A DNA stretch of 64,000 nt, taken from the NCBI RefSeq assembly GCF_022664535.1, contig NZ_JAKUJY010000002.1, positions 186,001 through 250,000 on the forward strand. The letters run 5' to 3'. Under the pieces are notes generated by a model, which ran no database searches, was not told the origin of the DNA, and worked only from the letters and a program-made list of their open reading frames with translations. How positions within the stretch are numbered: position 1 is the stretch's first letter; each line of letters starts with the position of its first letter. The position numbers and the translations under genes were made by a program. The DNA is from Sphingobium trunci. GTDB lineage: Bacteria; Pseudomonadota; Alphaproteobacteria; Sphingomonadales; Sphingomonadaceae. This document shows positions 20,564-28,559 of this stretch, piece by piece.

Positions 20564-21730
20564 TCAATCCCGCCGCAGCAGGATCATCGCCCCGGCCGAG
20601 GCGATAGCGCACAGCATCGCCAGGCTGAACGCCAGCGCGATCGCCCCGGCGGCCGATCCGGCGAGCAACAGGATCAGCGCGCCGGCGGGCGTGAAGATCA
20701 TCCAGGGCCGCACCACGCCCGTCCGGCGCCATCGGTCCGCAAGCTGGATGATGGCCAGCAGCAGCGCCAGATGGGTGGGAACCGTCCCCTCCCCCGCCAG
20801 CGCGATCCCGGCGACGGCAAAGCCAGGGACGACAAAGGCGATCCAGCCCATGGACAGCGGCCGCAGCGCCATTTCGTCCAGCCGGTCGGCGGTTTCAGCA
20901 AGCAGCAACCCCAGCAGCAACAGGCAGAATCCCGTCCCTACCCAGTGCAGCTCGATCGGCACCAGCGCGATGGCGCCCGTCGCCATGGCGGCAATCCGCA
21001 CCTGCAGGGCGGGCACCTGCATTCGCATCAGTGCCGGGCTGATCAACCGCGTGACCGGCCCGATCAGATAATGTTCCGCCCCACCGCGCACCCGCGCGCC
21101 ACGGGATCCCTGCGCAAGCACCGCCTGCGCGGCCAGATCGGCCTGTTCCTGCGCGTCGACCAGCGCCACCCGGCCTTCCAGCAGATCGTCCTGCGGCACC
21201 GTGACCCGCCGCGCCCCGGCCTGCACCGCCGCACGCACCAGCGTCAGCGACAGATCCCAGTCGCCGATCATGTCGAGCGTATTGAACAACAGGTCCGGGC
21301 TGATCCGCGCCAGCCCGGCCCAGCGCTGTCCCGCGTCGATGCGCTCGAACGGAGCGCTAGCCCTGCTGTCGTCCGTCACCAGCAGGCCGTTGCCCGCCTC
21401 TTTCGCCATCGCATCGAAATAGGCCTGCCCCACGATCGCGCCATCGGCGACCAGAAGCGTATCGGCGTCGCGCGGCGCGTCCCGCACCATCGACACCATG
21501 TCGCGAACCAGCGCCACGGCGATGCCATCGGCCGACAGGCGGTCGACTGCCTGCGACAAAGCAGGGGTGATGACGCTCACCAGGATCATGATTCGGTCGG
21601 CACCCGCCCGTGCCGCCTGCCGCGCCTGATATTCCACCAGCGTCTGCCCGGCGAAATGCAGGCTGGCGCGGAGCGATCCAGCGGCATCGCCCGATGTCCG
21701 GCTGGCGCTAAGAATAGCGGCGAAAGTCAT
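20564..21730 (-). CDS. membrane protein resembling a degenerate CDP-alcohol phosphatidyltransferase
   Basis: A 388-residue protein with a soluble N-terminal ~200 residues that resembles a nucleotidyltransferase fold (LSASR start, VLVADGAIVG-like strand) and a C-terminal membrane half with about five helices. The membrane half begins YLIGPVTRLISPAL and carries ADRLDEMALR where CDP-alcohol phosphatidyltransferases have D-x-x-D-G-x-x-A-R. The two Asp and the Arg line up, but Gly and Ala are changed to Glu and Leu, and the downstream G-x3-D-x3-D part is not present. It is probably inactive or has a different chemistry. The two-part layout recalls bifunctional inositol-phosphate enzymes, but that is only a structural resemblance. 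Confidence 0.6.
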   Translation of the reverse strand: MTFAAILSASRTSGDAAGSLRASLHFAGQTLVEYQARQAARAGADRIMILVSVITPALSQAVDRLSADGIAVALVRDMVSMVRDAPRDADTLLVADGAIVGQAYFDAMAKEAGNGLLVTDDSRASAPFERIDAGQRWAGLARISPDLLFNTLDMIGDWDLSLTLVRAAVQAGARRVTVPQDDLLEGRVALVDAQEQADLAAQAVLAQGSRGARVRGGAEHYLIGPVTRLISPALMRMQVPALQVRIAAMATGAIALVPIELHWVGTGFCLLLLGLLLAETADRLDEMALRPLSMGWIAFVVPGFAVAGIALAGEGTVPTHLALLLAIIQLADRWRRTGVVRPWMIFTPAGALILLLAGSAAGAIALAFSLAMLCAIASAGAMILLRRD

Positions 21731-21808
21731 GCGCGAAGAAACCGACCCGATCGTTGTTCGATCCGCCTTGTTGCAAGGCGGACGCCAACAGGCAAGCCGT
21801 GTCTCGAT

Positions 21809-22111
21809 TCAGCCCTGTGCAAGATCGCTGATCGCCGCCCGCAGCAACCGCAGGATACGCGGGTCGCCCGGCGCGGCATCGGCCGCTTCATCGGCCATGA
21901 CCATCAGGCTAGTCAGCCCGAAACTGGCGGCCAGTCCTTTCAGCCGCCATGCCGCAAGCTGCCAGTTGGCGTCGCACCGCGCCCGCGCCAGCAGGTCGAG
22001 CTGCCGCTCCGCGCTTTCCATGAAGGCCGTGCGAAGGTCGTCAATCAACTGCCTGTCTTCACCGACTGCGGCGGCAAGGGCGGCATTCAGGGCGCCAGGA
22101 TCATAGGACAT
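21809..22111 (-). CDS. Hpt-like protein lacking the phosphoacceptor His
   Basis: A 100-residue all-helical protein starting MSYDPGALNAAL. Its central segment LAAWRLKGLAASFG matches the histidine-phosphotransfer (Hpt) signature A-H-x-L-K-G, but Trp55 stands where the phosphorylated His should be. The rest of the helix, including the LKG turn, is kept. Such a protein could bind a response regulator without passing phosphate. It lies 78 bases upstream of the transferase-like gene and is divergent from the TipN-like gene, sharing an 81-base promoter region. The frame is open further upstream, but that stretch overlaps the divergent gene and is not Hpt-like. Confidence 0.62.
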   Translation of the reverse strand: MSYDPGALNAALAAAVGEDRQLIDDLRTAFMESAERQLDLLARARCDANWQLAAWRLKGLAASFGLTSLMVMADEAADAAPGDPRILRLLRAAISDLAQG

Positions 22112-22192
22112 GGGGTCGAACGCTATCTGGCTTGCGTTAAGTTTTGGTAACAGGGCATTTTCGTCCGCGCAAAAGCTGCTAGGATAGGCGCC

Positions 22193-24865
22193 ATGAACGG
22201 GGGCAGCACCATAGTCGAATTCTGGCGGGACAAGGGCCAGGCAACCGATGACCCATCGCAGGCGGACGATACGCTGTTGTTGAAACAGGCCGTCCTGGAT
22301 CTGGAGGATCATCAGGCCGTGGGCGAAAACGGCGAACGCGGCATCCGCGCCACGCAATCGGCGTTCCTGTCGGCCGGCCTGCTATGGGTCGGCTTCGCCG
22401 GCTGGGCCAGCATTTCCTCGGGCCAATGGCGTTCCGGCCCGGCGGCATGGCCGGGACTGGTGGCGACCCTGCTGGTGCCGCTGATCCTGCTCGGCGTCTG
22501 CTATCTGCTGCTGCTGCGCAACAGCCGCGCGGAATCCCGCCGCTATCTCGACACCGCCCGCGCCCTGCGGACCGAGGCGGAACTGCTGGAACTGCGACTG
22601 GGCAGGATCGCGGGCCAACTCGAAACCGCGCGCCAGACCATGCAGGACCAGGCCGAACTGCTCGACAGCTACGGTGCCGCGGCCAGCAGCAATATGGAGG
22701 CTTCGGCCGAACTGATCGCGGGCCGTGCCAACAGCACCGCCGAACGTGCCGAAGCCGCCGAGCGGGCCGGCCAGGCGCTGGTCGCCCGGATGGAGGCGCT
22801 GATCGCCTCGATTCCGGAGCTGGAAGATCGCGCGACCCGCATGTCGGCGCAGATCATCGACAATGGCCACACCCTTTCGGAGCGGATCGACACGCTGGAG
22901 GCGCGGCTGCATGCGCTCGGCGAACTCTCCGACGACGCCCGGTCCCGCACCCTGTCCGCGACGAAAAGCCTGTCGAGCCAGCTCACCCAGCTGCAGGAAG
23001 CGACCCACAGCGCCACGCAGGAAGTGACCGGCATGGCCGACATTGCGGCGGGCCGGATCGAATCGACGGCGCAAAGCGCGCGCAAGGCGATGCAGGACAG
23101 CTGGCAGGATATCGAACAGCAATCGGTCGCGCTGGATGGCCTGATGCTGCGGACGAAGGAGGAGATCGCCGAAACGACCCAATCGGTGATCGCCCTGCTG
23201 ACCCAGGAACTGAACCGCGTCGAGATCGACGTGCTGCACCGGCTGGAAACCACTCACGGCCGTGCGCAGGAAACCATGGCCAGCGTGGATGCCAATCTCA
23301 CCGCCCAGGCTCAATCGCTCAAGGCGCTGATCGAGGGCGCGCAGGCGGGGATCGCCGCGACCAGCCAGTCCGCGCTCGGCATCCTGTCGCGCGACGCCCA
23401 GACGGTCGAAGCCGAACTGCGCCAGCGCGTCGAGGCTGCCGTCACCCAGGCGCGCGAGGGCATGGCGATCACCGACGAAGGCATTGCCCGCCAGACCCAG
23501 GCGCTCGAGGCGCTGATCGGTCGGTCACGCGACCATATCGCGGCGATCGGCGACGAAACGGTGACCCATATCGCCGATCATGTCGGTGAAATCGAAAACC
23601 GCCTGCACCAGATCAACGATCTGGTCGAAGGACAGCGGATGCTGGTGGCGGGCCTTCAGACCAGCCTGACCGACGCCGTCGGTTCGGCCGAGGCCCGCTT
23701 CGCCGCGATGGAGGAAAGCGCCCTCGCCCGCAACGAAAGGCTGACCGAGGCGCTGACCCGCCTGACGGCCGAGACCCAACGCATCGACGGCGCGCTGGCC
23801 GCGGGCGGCATGACCGCCGAAAAGCTGATCGGCAGCGCGGAAACGCTGATGGTCGCGCTCGATTCCAGCGTGCGCGAACTGGACGAGACCTTCCCCGCCG
23901 CGCTGGAGCGGTTCAACGGACGGATCGAAACGAGCCGCACCCTGCTCGACAGTGCCGCCCCGGAAATCGAGCGGCTGGAGGCGATTTCCGAAGCGCTGCT
24001 CGGCCGCACGCAGGAGGCAGAGGATCTGCTGCGCGGTCAGGGCCGCCGCCTTACCGAATGGCTGGAAAGCACGCAGAGTGGCGTGGACGCCAATCGCGAG
24101 TTGGTCGAACGGCTGCGCATCGCGCTCGACAATGCGCATCAGGATGCCACGCGCATCACCGAAGGCGCGGGACCGCTGCTCGTCACCGCCCTGCTGCGTG
24201 TCAAGGACACCGCCGACCAGGCCGCCGAACGCGCCCGTCAAGCATTGAGCCGCGCCATCCCGGAAGCCGCCCAGTCACTCGCCGACGCCAGCGAGGAAGC
24301 AATGCAGCGCGTGATCGGCGACAAGATCGCGGCGCAGATCGAACAGGTCGCGAAGGTGGCGGAAGAAGCTGTCAAGGTCGCCCACCAGGCATCCGACCGC
24401 CTCACCCGCCAGCTTCTGACCATCGCCGACACCAGCGCCAGCGTCGAAGCCCGCATCCAGGAAGCCGAACGCGCCACCGAAGACCGTGACCGCGACCATT
24501 TCACCCGCCGTTCGGCCGTGATCATCGAATCGCTCAACAGCACCGCGATCGACGTCAGCAAGATACTGTCGAACGACATCACGGATTCCGCCTGGTCATC
24601 CTATCTGAAGGGAGATCGCGGCGTCTTCACCCGCCGCGCCGTCAAGCTGCTGGACGCGGGCGAGTCCCGGGAAATCGCGTTGCATTATGACAATGATCCC
24701 GAATTTCAGGAGCATGTGAACCGCTACATCCACGATTTCGAATCGATGCTGCGGATCATCCTGTCGGCCCGCGACGGCAATGCGCTTGGCGTGGCGATCC
24801 TGTCGTCGGACATGGGCAAGCTCTATGTCGCCCTCGCCCAGGCGATCGAACGGCTGCGGCAATAG
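22193..24865 (+). CDS. TipN-like two-helix membrane coiled-coil protein
   Basis: An 890-residue protein with two transmembrane helices near the N-terminus (about 57-76 and 86-108), a very long Ala/Glu/Arg-rich coiled coil (about 110-770) and a compact conserved-looking C-terminal domain (about 775-890) containing SSDMGKLYVALAQAIERL. Length and layout match the Caulobacter polarity factor TipN (about 890 residues, two N-terminal helices, long coiled coil), which marks the new pole and places the flagellum and division axis. Homology to TipN is inferred from architecture and not tested. A ribosome site AGGAT precedes the ATG. It is divergent from the Hpt-like gene and ends 20 bases from the convergent anti-sigma gene. 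Confidence 0.62.
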   Translation: MNGGSTIVEFWRDKGQATDDPSQADDTLLLKQAVLDLEDHQAVGENGERGIRATQSAFLSAGLLWVGFAGWASISSGQWRSGPAAWPGLVATLLVPLILLGVCYLLLLRNSRAESRRYLDTARALRTEAELLELRLGRIAGQLETARQTMQDQAELLDSYGAAASSNMEASAELIAGRANSTAERAEAAERAGQALVARMEALIASIPELEDRATRMSAQIIDNGHTLSERIDTLEARLHALGELSDDARSRTLSATKSLSSQLTQLQEATHSATQEVTGMADIAAGRIESTAQSARKAMQDSWQDIEQQSVALDGLMLRTKEEIAETTQSVIALLTQELNRVEIDVLHRLETTHGRAQETMASVDANLTAQAQSLKALIEGAQAGIAATSQSALGILSRDAQTVEAELRQRVEAAVTQAREGMAITDEGIARQTQALEALIGRSRDHIAAIGDETVTHIADHVGEIENRLHQINDLVEGQRMLVAGLQTSLTDAVGSAEARFAAMEESALARNERLTEALTRLTAETQRIDGALAAGGMTAEKLIGSAETLMVALDSSVRELDETFPAALERFNGRIETSRTLLDSAAPEIERLEAISEALLGRTQEAEDLLRGQGRRLTEWLESTQSGVDANRELVERLRIALDNAHQDATRITEGAGPLLVTALLRVKDTADQAAERARQALSRAIPEAAQSLADASEEAMQRVIGDKIAAQIEQVAKVAEEAVKVAHQASDRLTRQLLTIADTSASVEARIQEAERATEDRDRDHFTRRSAVIIESLNSTAIDVSKILSNDITDSAWSSYLKGDRGVFTRRAVKLLDAGESREIALHYDNDPEFQEHVNRYIHDFESMLRIILSARDGNALGVAILSSDMGKLYVALAQAIERLRQ

Positions 24866-24884
24866 CCCTCGAAGAGGCGCCGTT

Positions 24885-25580
24885 TCAGCGCCACCCCTTT
24901 TCCTTCGCCGCCCTCTCCTGCCGCGCATCGGCGGGGGCGCCTTCCATCAGCGCCTCGACCGTCGCCATGACCCGGGCATCGCCGGAGGAAGCCTGGCGAT
25001 AATCCGTACCCTGCCCCGTTCCCGGCACCAGTTGCTGCATCTGCCAGCCCTCCCCTTCGCGGCAGGCGACACCCGACATCGCCTCCCCTTCGAAGCTGCG
25101 GCACCAGCCACCCCCCTTGCGCTGGAAACTGAGGCCGATGCGGATCGCCGCGCCATCCTGCGCCGAGGCGAGTTGGGTATCGAGCGCGGAAGCCAGCCGC
25201 CCCTGCGCCACCATCACTCCATCCTTCACCCCGACCGGCCCGGCCGGGCCACCGGAGAGACGGCCGATGCCAAGACCCAGCACAAGACTGGCGGCAATGG
25301 CGCCTCCGATCCCCCATTGCCGCCAGCGGGGCGGGGCGGGACGGGCAAGCGGAACCACCTTCGCGCTCTCCTCCAGCACGGCCAGCATGGCGGCCGGGAC
25401 CGGTTCGGCCTCGACCGGGGCATAATGTCCCGACAGCCTTTCCCGCAATTGCCGGTGCATTTCCAGCCGCTGCGCGAGAGAGGGATCTTCCGCCACGGCT
25501 CGGTCCACGCGCCGCCGCGTCACATCGTCCAGCTCGCCGTCAACCCATGCGATCAGCAAGGCTTCGTCAATATCGGTCAT
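24885..25580 (-). CDS. membrane anti-sigma factor
   Basis: A 231-residue protein with a typical anti-sigma N-terminus (IDEALLIAWVDGELDDVTRRRV, zinc-finger-less RsiW/ChrR-like helical domain), a single membrane helix at about 90-108 (IGGAIAASLVLGLGIG) and a periplasmic C-terminal part with two Cys. It presumably holds the ECF sigma factor encoded just upstream at the inner membrane until an envelope signal arrives. Its ATG overlaps the sigma-factor stop by four bases, so the two are made together. It lacks a His/Cys zinc motif in the N-terminal domain as far as I can see. The signal is unknown. Confidence 0.82.
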   Translation of the reverse strand: MTDIDEALLIAWVDGELDDVTRRRVDRAVAEDPSLAQRLEMHRQLRERLSGHYAPVEAEPVPAAMLAVLEESAKVVPLARPAPPRWRQWGIGGAIAASLVLGLGIGRLSGGPAGPVGVKDGVMVAQGRLASALDTQLASAQDGAAIRIGLSFQRKGGGWCRSFEGEAMSGVACREGEGWQMQQLVPGTGQGTDYRQASSGDARVMATVEALMEGAPADARQERAAKEKGWR

Positions 25581-26065
25581 GCCGCTTCCCCCAGCATTTC
25601 GATGAGCGCGCCGCGCCCGCGCACCAGCCGGGATGTCAGCGTGCCCATCGGCACGCCCAGCACATCGGCGGCTTCCTTGTAGGACAGCCCCTCGACCAGC
25701 ACGAGCGCAATGGCTTCGCGCTGCTCGTCCGGCAAGGCGTGCATGGCGCGATCCACGTCGGAAAGCATCACATGCGCCTCCACATCGCGATCGCCCGCAT
25801 GGCCCACATGCTCGCCGGCCTCTTCCGGCGCGAAGGTGCGGGCGGCGCGCTGCCGCGATCGGGCCTCGTCGATCCAGAGATTGCGCATGATTCGATACAT
25901 CCAGCTATCCAGTCTTGTGCCCGGCTGCCATTGGTCACGCGCCTTGAGCGCTTTCTCCAGCGCCGCCTGACAGAGATCGTCCCCATCGGCGCGATCCCGC
26001 GAAAGGCTGGCCGCAAAGCGCCTCAGCCGGGGCAGGATCGCCAGCAGATCGCGTTCGAACGACAT
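25577..26065 (-). CDS. ECF RNA polymerase sigma factor
   Basis: A 162-residue extracytoplasmic-function sigma factor. Region 2 reads DLCQAALEKALKARDQWQPG and LDSWMYRIMRNLWIDEARSR; region 4 reads LPDEQREAIALVLVEGLSYKEAADVLGVPMGTLTSRL, giving the helix-turn-helix that reads the -35 element. The ATG at 26065 is chosen because GGAG lies five bases upstream; the frame is open further to 26158. It overlaps the anti-sigma gene. The motif GGATGAAA-N14-CGTT stands upstream of this operon, of the divergent subtilase gene and of the Gly-rich secreted protein gene, suggesting a small autoregulated regulon. Confidence 0.9.
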   Translation of the reverse strand: MSFERDLLAILPRLRRFAASLSRDRADGDDLCQAALEKALKARDQWQPGTRLDSWMYRIMRNLWIDEARSRQRAARTFAPEEAGEHVGHAGDRDVEAHVMLSDVDRAMHALPDEQREAIALVLVEGLSYKEAADVLGVPMGTLTSRLVRGRGALIEMLGEAA

Positions 26066-26088
26066 CCGGTCTCCATTCATGTTCGTCA

Positions 26089-26122
26089 GGGATGAAACGA
26101 CCGTCCCCCAACGTTTCATCCC
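26089..26122. promoter_or_regulatory. palindromic back-to-back ECF promoters
   Basis: Perfect 11-base arms GGGATGAAACG (26089-26099) and CGTTTCATCCC (26112-26122) flank a 12-base centre. Read on the plus strand this gives GGATGAAA (26090-26097), 14 bases, CGTT (26112-26115), facing the subtilase gene. Read on the minus strand it gives the same motif and spacing, facing the sigma/anti-sigma operon. The likely minus-strand start site is about 20 bases before the sigma ATG. The same motif recurs at 27496. Confidence 0.78.
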
Positions 26123-26213
26123 GGACGGTAGATCATGTATCGGAAATTTTTTCGCCATGAATCATTTTGAATGCGAAAGGACCGGAAAAGGCGCCGGTGG
26201 TAAAGAGGTCGAG

Positions 26214-27461
26214 ATGAAATTCGCACGTCCCTGGATCATTGCGGGCCTGCTGCTCACCGCGCCCGGCGCCGAAGCTCAATTGCTGCCCTCGCCCGGCCAG
26301 GCGCTGGGGCAGGTCGGCGGCGTCGTGCCCAATGTGCTGGATCGGGTCGAAGGGGCGCTCGACCACACCGGGCTGGACCGGCTGTCCCCGGTTCAACTGG
26401 CCGATCGGCTGGCGGCGGCACGCGCGGCGCGGATTGGCGATCTGCTGCGGCGTCATGCGGATTCGATCGAACTGGACGACCGGCGCGAACCCGCCAGGCG
26501 CGGCGTGATCCTGCTGACCGGCGCCGGGACGAAAAGCATCGCGGCGCTGCGCTCGGCGGGCTATGGCGTTGAAACGCAGGCGGTCGAAGGACTGGATCTC
26601 AGCGTCACACGGCTCACCGTGCCGCCGGGACAAAGCCTGTCACGCGCATTGAAGGCGGTCCGCTCGCTCGCCCCCGAAGCGCAGGCGAGCGCCGACAATC
26701 TCTATTTCCCCAGTGGCGCGACCATGGCCGGGACGGCAACCGCGCTGGCGGAGGCTGGCAGCGTGCGGGACAAGGCCGTCGGCCTGATCGATGGCGGCGT
26801 GGCGCGGCATCCCTCGCTCAACGGCCCGGTGGAGCAGCAGGGCTTTGCGCGCGGCGCGCCTCGCCCTAGCGCCCATGGGACGGCCGTGGCCTCGCTCATC
26901 AGCGGCAATGGCAGCGTGCGGGGTGCTGTGCCGGGCGCGCCGCTGCTGGCAGCCGATGTCTATGGTGATGATCCGGCGGGCGGAGGCGCCTTTGCGATCG
27001 CGCGCGCCTTGGGCTGGATGGCGGCGCGGGGCGCGAATGTCGTCACGGTCAGCCTGGTGGGCCCGGACAATCCCCTGCTGGCCGGCGCGATCCGGCTGGC
27101 GCGCGACAAGGGCGTGACGGTGGTGGCGGCGGTCGGCAATGACGGACCCGCGGCGCCCCCCGCCTACCCCGCCTCCTATCCCGATGTCATCGCGGTGACC
27201 GGGGTGGATGGCCGTGGGCGGCTGCTGCCCGAAGCTGGCCGGGCCAGGCATGTCGATTTTGCCGCTCCTGGCGCCGACATGAATGCCGCGCGTGCCGATG
27301 GCGGCAAGGGCCCGGTGCGTGGCACCAGCTTTGCCGCGCCGCTGGTGGCGGGTCGCCTGTTTGCGACCGGTAGCCTCGGCGCCCTGCAACGCGAGGCAAA
27401 GGCGGGCGGCAAGGCTTTCGGCAAGGGCATCATCTGCGCCTCTTGCAGAAATATTGATTGA
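26214..27461 (+). CDS. secreted subtilisin-like serine peptidase (S8 family)
   Basis: A 415-residue protein with signal peptide MKFARPWIIAGLLLTAPGAEA and an S8 catalytic domain in the second half. The triad is visible: Asp in VGLIDGGVA, His in SAHGTAVASLISG and Ser in GTSFAAPLVAGR, with the oxyanion Asn in AAVGNDGP. The first ~180 residues after the signal may act as a propeptide or as a binding region. The ATG at 26214, with AGAGG upstream, is preferred over upstream in-frame codons because it gives a clean signal peptide. It is divergent from the ECF sigma operon and has its own copy of the ECF promoter motif. It may act on envelope proteins or process the next gene's product; that is inference. 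Confidence 0.88.
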   Translation: MKFARPWIIAGLLLTAPGAEAQLLPSPGQALGQVGGVVPNVLDRVEGALDHTGLDRLSPVQLADRLAAARAARIGDLLRRHADSIELDDRREPARRGVILLTGAGTKSIAALRSAGYGVETQAVEGLDLSVTRLTVPPGQSLSRALKAVRSLAPEAQASADNLYFPSGATMAGTATALAEAGSVRDKAVGLIDGGVARHPSLNGPVEQQGFARGAPRPSAHGTAVASLISGNGSVRGAVPGAPLLAADVYGDDPAGGGAFAIARALGWMAARGANVVTVSLVGPDNPLLAGAIRLARDKGVTVVAAVGNDGPAAPPAYPASYPDVIAVTGVDGRGRLLPEAGRARHVDFAAPGADMNAARADGGKGPVRGTSFAAPLVAGRLFATGSLGALQREAKAGGKAFGKGIICASCRNID

Positions 27462-27495
27462 ATTTCAGTAACTTGCTATTTTTTTCGACGCGCCG

Positions 27496-27521
27496 GGATG
27501 AAATCGGTCACCCCTCACGTT
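27496..27521 (+). promoter_or_regulatory. ECF-type promoter of the Gly-rich protein gene
   Basis: GGATGAAA at 27496-27503 and CGTT at 27518-27521 are separated by 14 bases, exactly as in the palindromic promoter at 26089-26122. It stands 39 bases before the start codon of the Gly-rich secreted protein. Confidence 0.72.
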
Positions 27522-27560
27522 GTCCCTTCATCAGATCGACAGCGAACAAGGAGACGATCG

Positions 27561-28286
27561 ATGAAAGTGAAGCTTTTTCTTGCCACCGCCGCCCTCGCCG
27601 CTCTGACGGCTGCCCCTGCTTCCGCGCAACTGCTTGGCGGTGGCGGTGGCGGCATGCTGGGCGGTGGCCTGGGTGGCGCTCTGGGCGGCGGTAGCGGCTC
27701 GCTCGGCGGATCTCTGGGCGGTGCCCTCGGCGGTTCGGGCGGCATCGGCCTCGACCGCAGCGTGGACCTCGCAAACGGCCATGTCGGCGCGAGCGGTTCC
27801 GGCCACGGCAGCGGCAGCGGTTCCGCGACCGGATCGGTCAGCCGTCATGGCAAGAGCCACAGCGGCAGCGCCTCGGGTTCGGCCAGCGGCTCCGCCAGCG
27901 GCAGCCTGACCGCCGACACGCTGGGGACCAACGACGTCCGCAACGCCGTGGGCGGCGCCCGCGACCAGGTCAGCAGCGCGGCTGGTACGGCTCGCGACCG
28001 GACGGCCAGTGCCCTCGCCACCACCCGCGACCGCACCGCCAATGCCGTCGCCACCACCCGCAACCGGGCCGATGCGGCGGTCAGCGCCGCCCACGATCGC
28101 GCGGCCAACGCCGCGGGACGGGCGCGCTCGGTGGCCGGTAATGCGGCGGGCAGCGCCGCCGGCACGGCCAGCGGCATCGCCAACACGGCAACCAGCGCAG
28201 CCTCCGTCAATGCCAGCGGCCAGCTTGCGGGCAGCGGCCAGGCCTCCGGCTCCAGCACTTCCTCTTCGGATCAGGCGGCTCAATAA
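27561..28286 (+). CDS. secreted Gly/Ser/Ala-rich protein with 11-residue repeats
   Basis: A 241-residue protein with a clear signal peptide (MKVKLFLATAALAALTAAPASA). It is followed by a Gly-rich segment (LLGGGGGGMLGGGLGG..., about 24-65), a Ser/Gly stretch of GSGSA and SGSAS units, and an alpha-helical part at about 140-200. That part is built from 11-residue repeats such as TRDRTANAVAT, TRNRADAAVSA and AHDRAANAAGR. The 11-mer pattern resembles LEA-type or apolipoprotein helices, which protect or coat surfaces. Ribosome site AAGGAG is strong. The gene has an ECF promoter motif and follows the subtilase gene. Function is unknown; an envelope-stress or coating role is inference. Confidence 0.8.
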   Translation: MKVKLFLATAALAALTAAPASAQLLGGGGGGMLGGGLGGALGGGSGSLGGSLGGALGGSGGIGLDRSVDLANGHVGASGSGHGSGSGSATGSVSRHGKSHSGSASGSASGSASGSLTADTLGTNDVRNAVGGARDQVSSAAGTARDRTASALATTRDRTANAVATTRNRADAAVSAAHDRAANAAGRARSVAGNAAGSAAGTASGIANTATSAASVNASGQLAGSGQASGSSTSSSDQAAQ

Positions 28287-28355
28287 CCCCCCGACGGGGC
28301 GGTACCCCACCGCCGGCTTTCAGCCGACACGCCCCCGCCCCACCGCCTGACCACC

Positions 28356-28386
28356 AGGCCGGCGCTCCCCCAAGGATCGCCGGCCT
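28356..28386 (+). terminator. terminator-like hairpin after the Gly-rich gene
   Basis: A perfect 9-base stem AGGCCGGCG (28356-28364) and CGCCGGCCT (28378-28386) with a 13-base loop, followed by TCTTCCT. It lies 70 bases past the stop of the secreted Gly-rich protein gene. Confidence 0.6.
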
Positions 28387-28559
28387 TCTTCCTGTCCATT
28401 AAGCCGTTGATATAAACAGGTTACGAACCATCCGGCTTCCCAATTCCAGCCAAAGCATATAAGAAGGACAAATGATCGGCCGGTCGCACGCCGCGTCGGC
28501 GGACAGGTCGCAATGGGTGCCAGGAAGCATCCGGAACATGAAGGTTGCACGGCAGGCCC

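Noticed and set aside
22137..22151. TTAA-N7-TAAC upstream of the TipN-like gene as a CtrA box
   Set aside because: The second half does not match TTAA at the required spacing; too weak to call without binding data.
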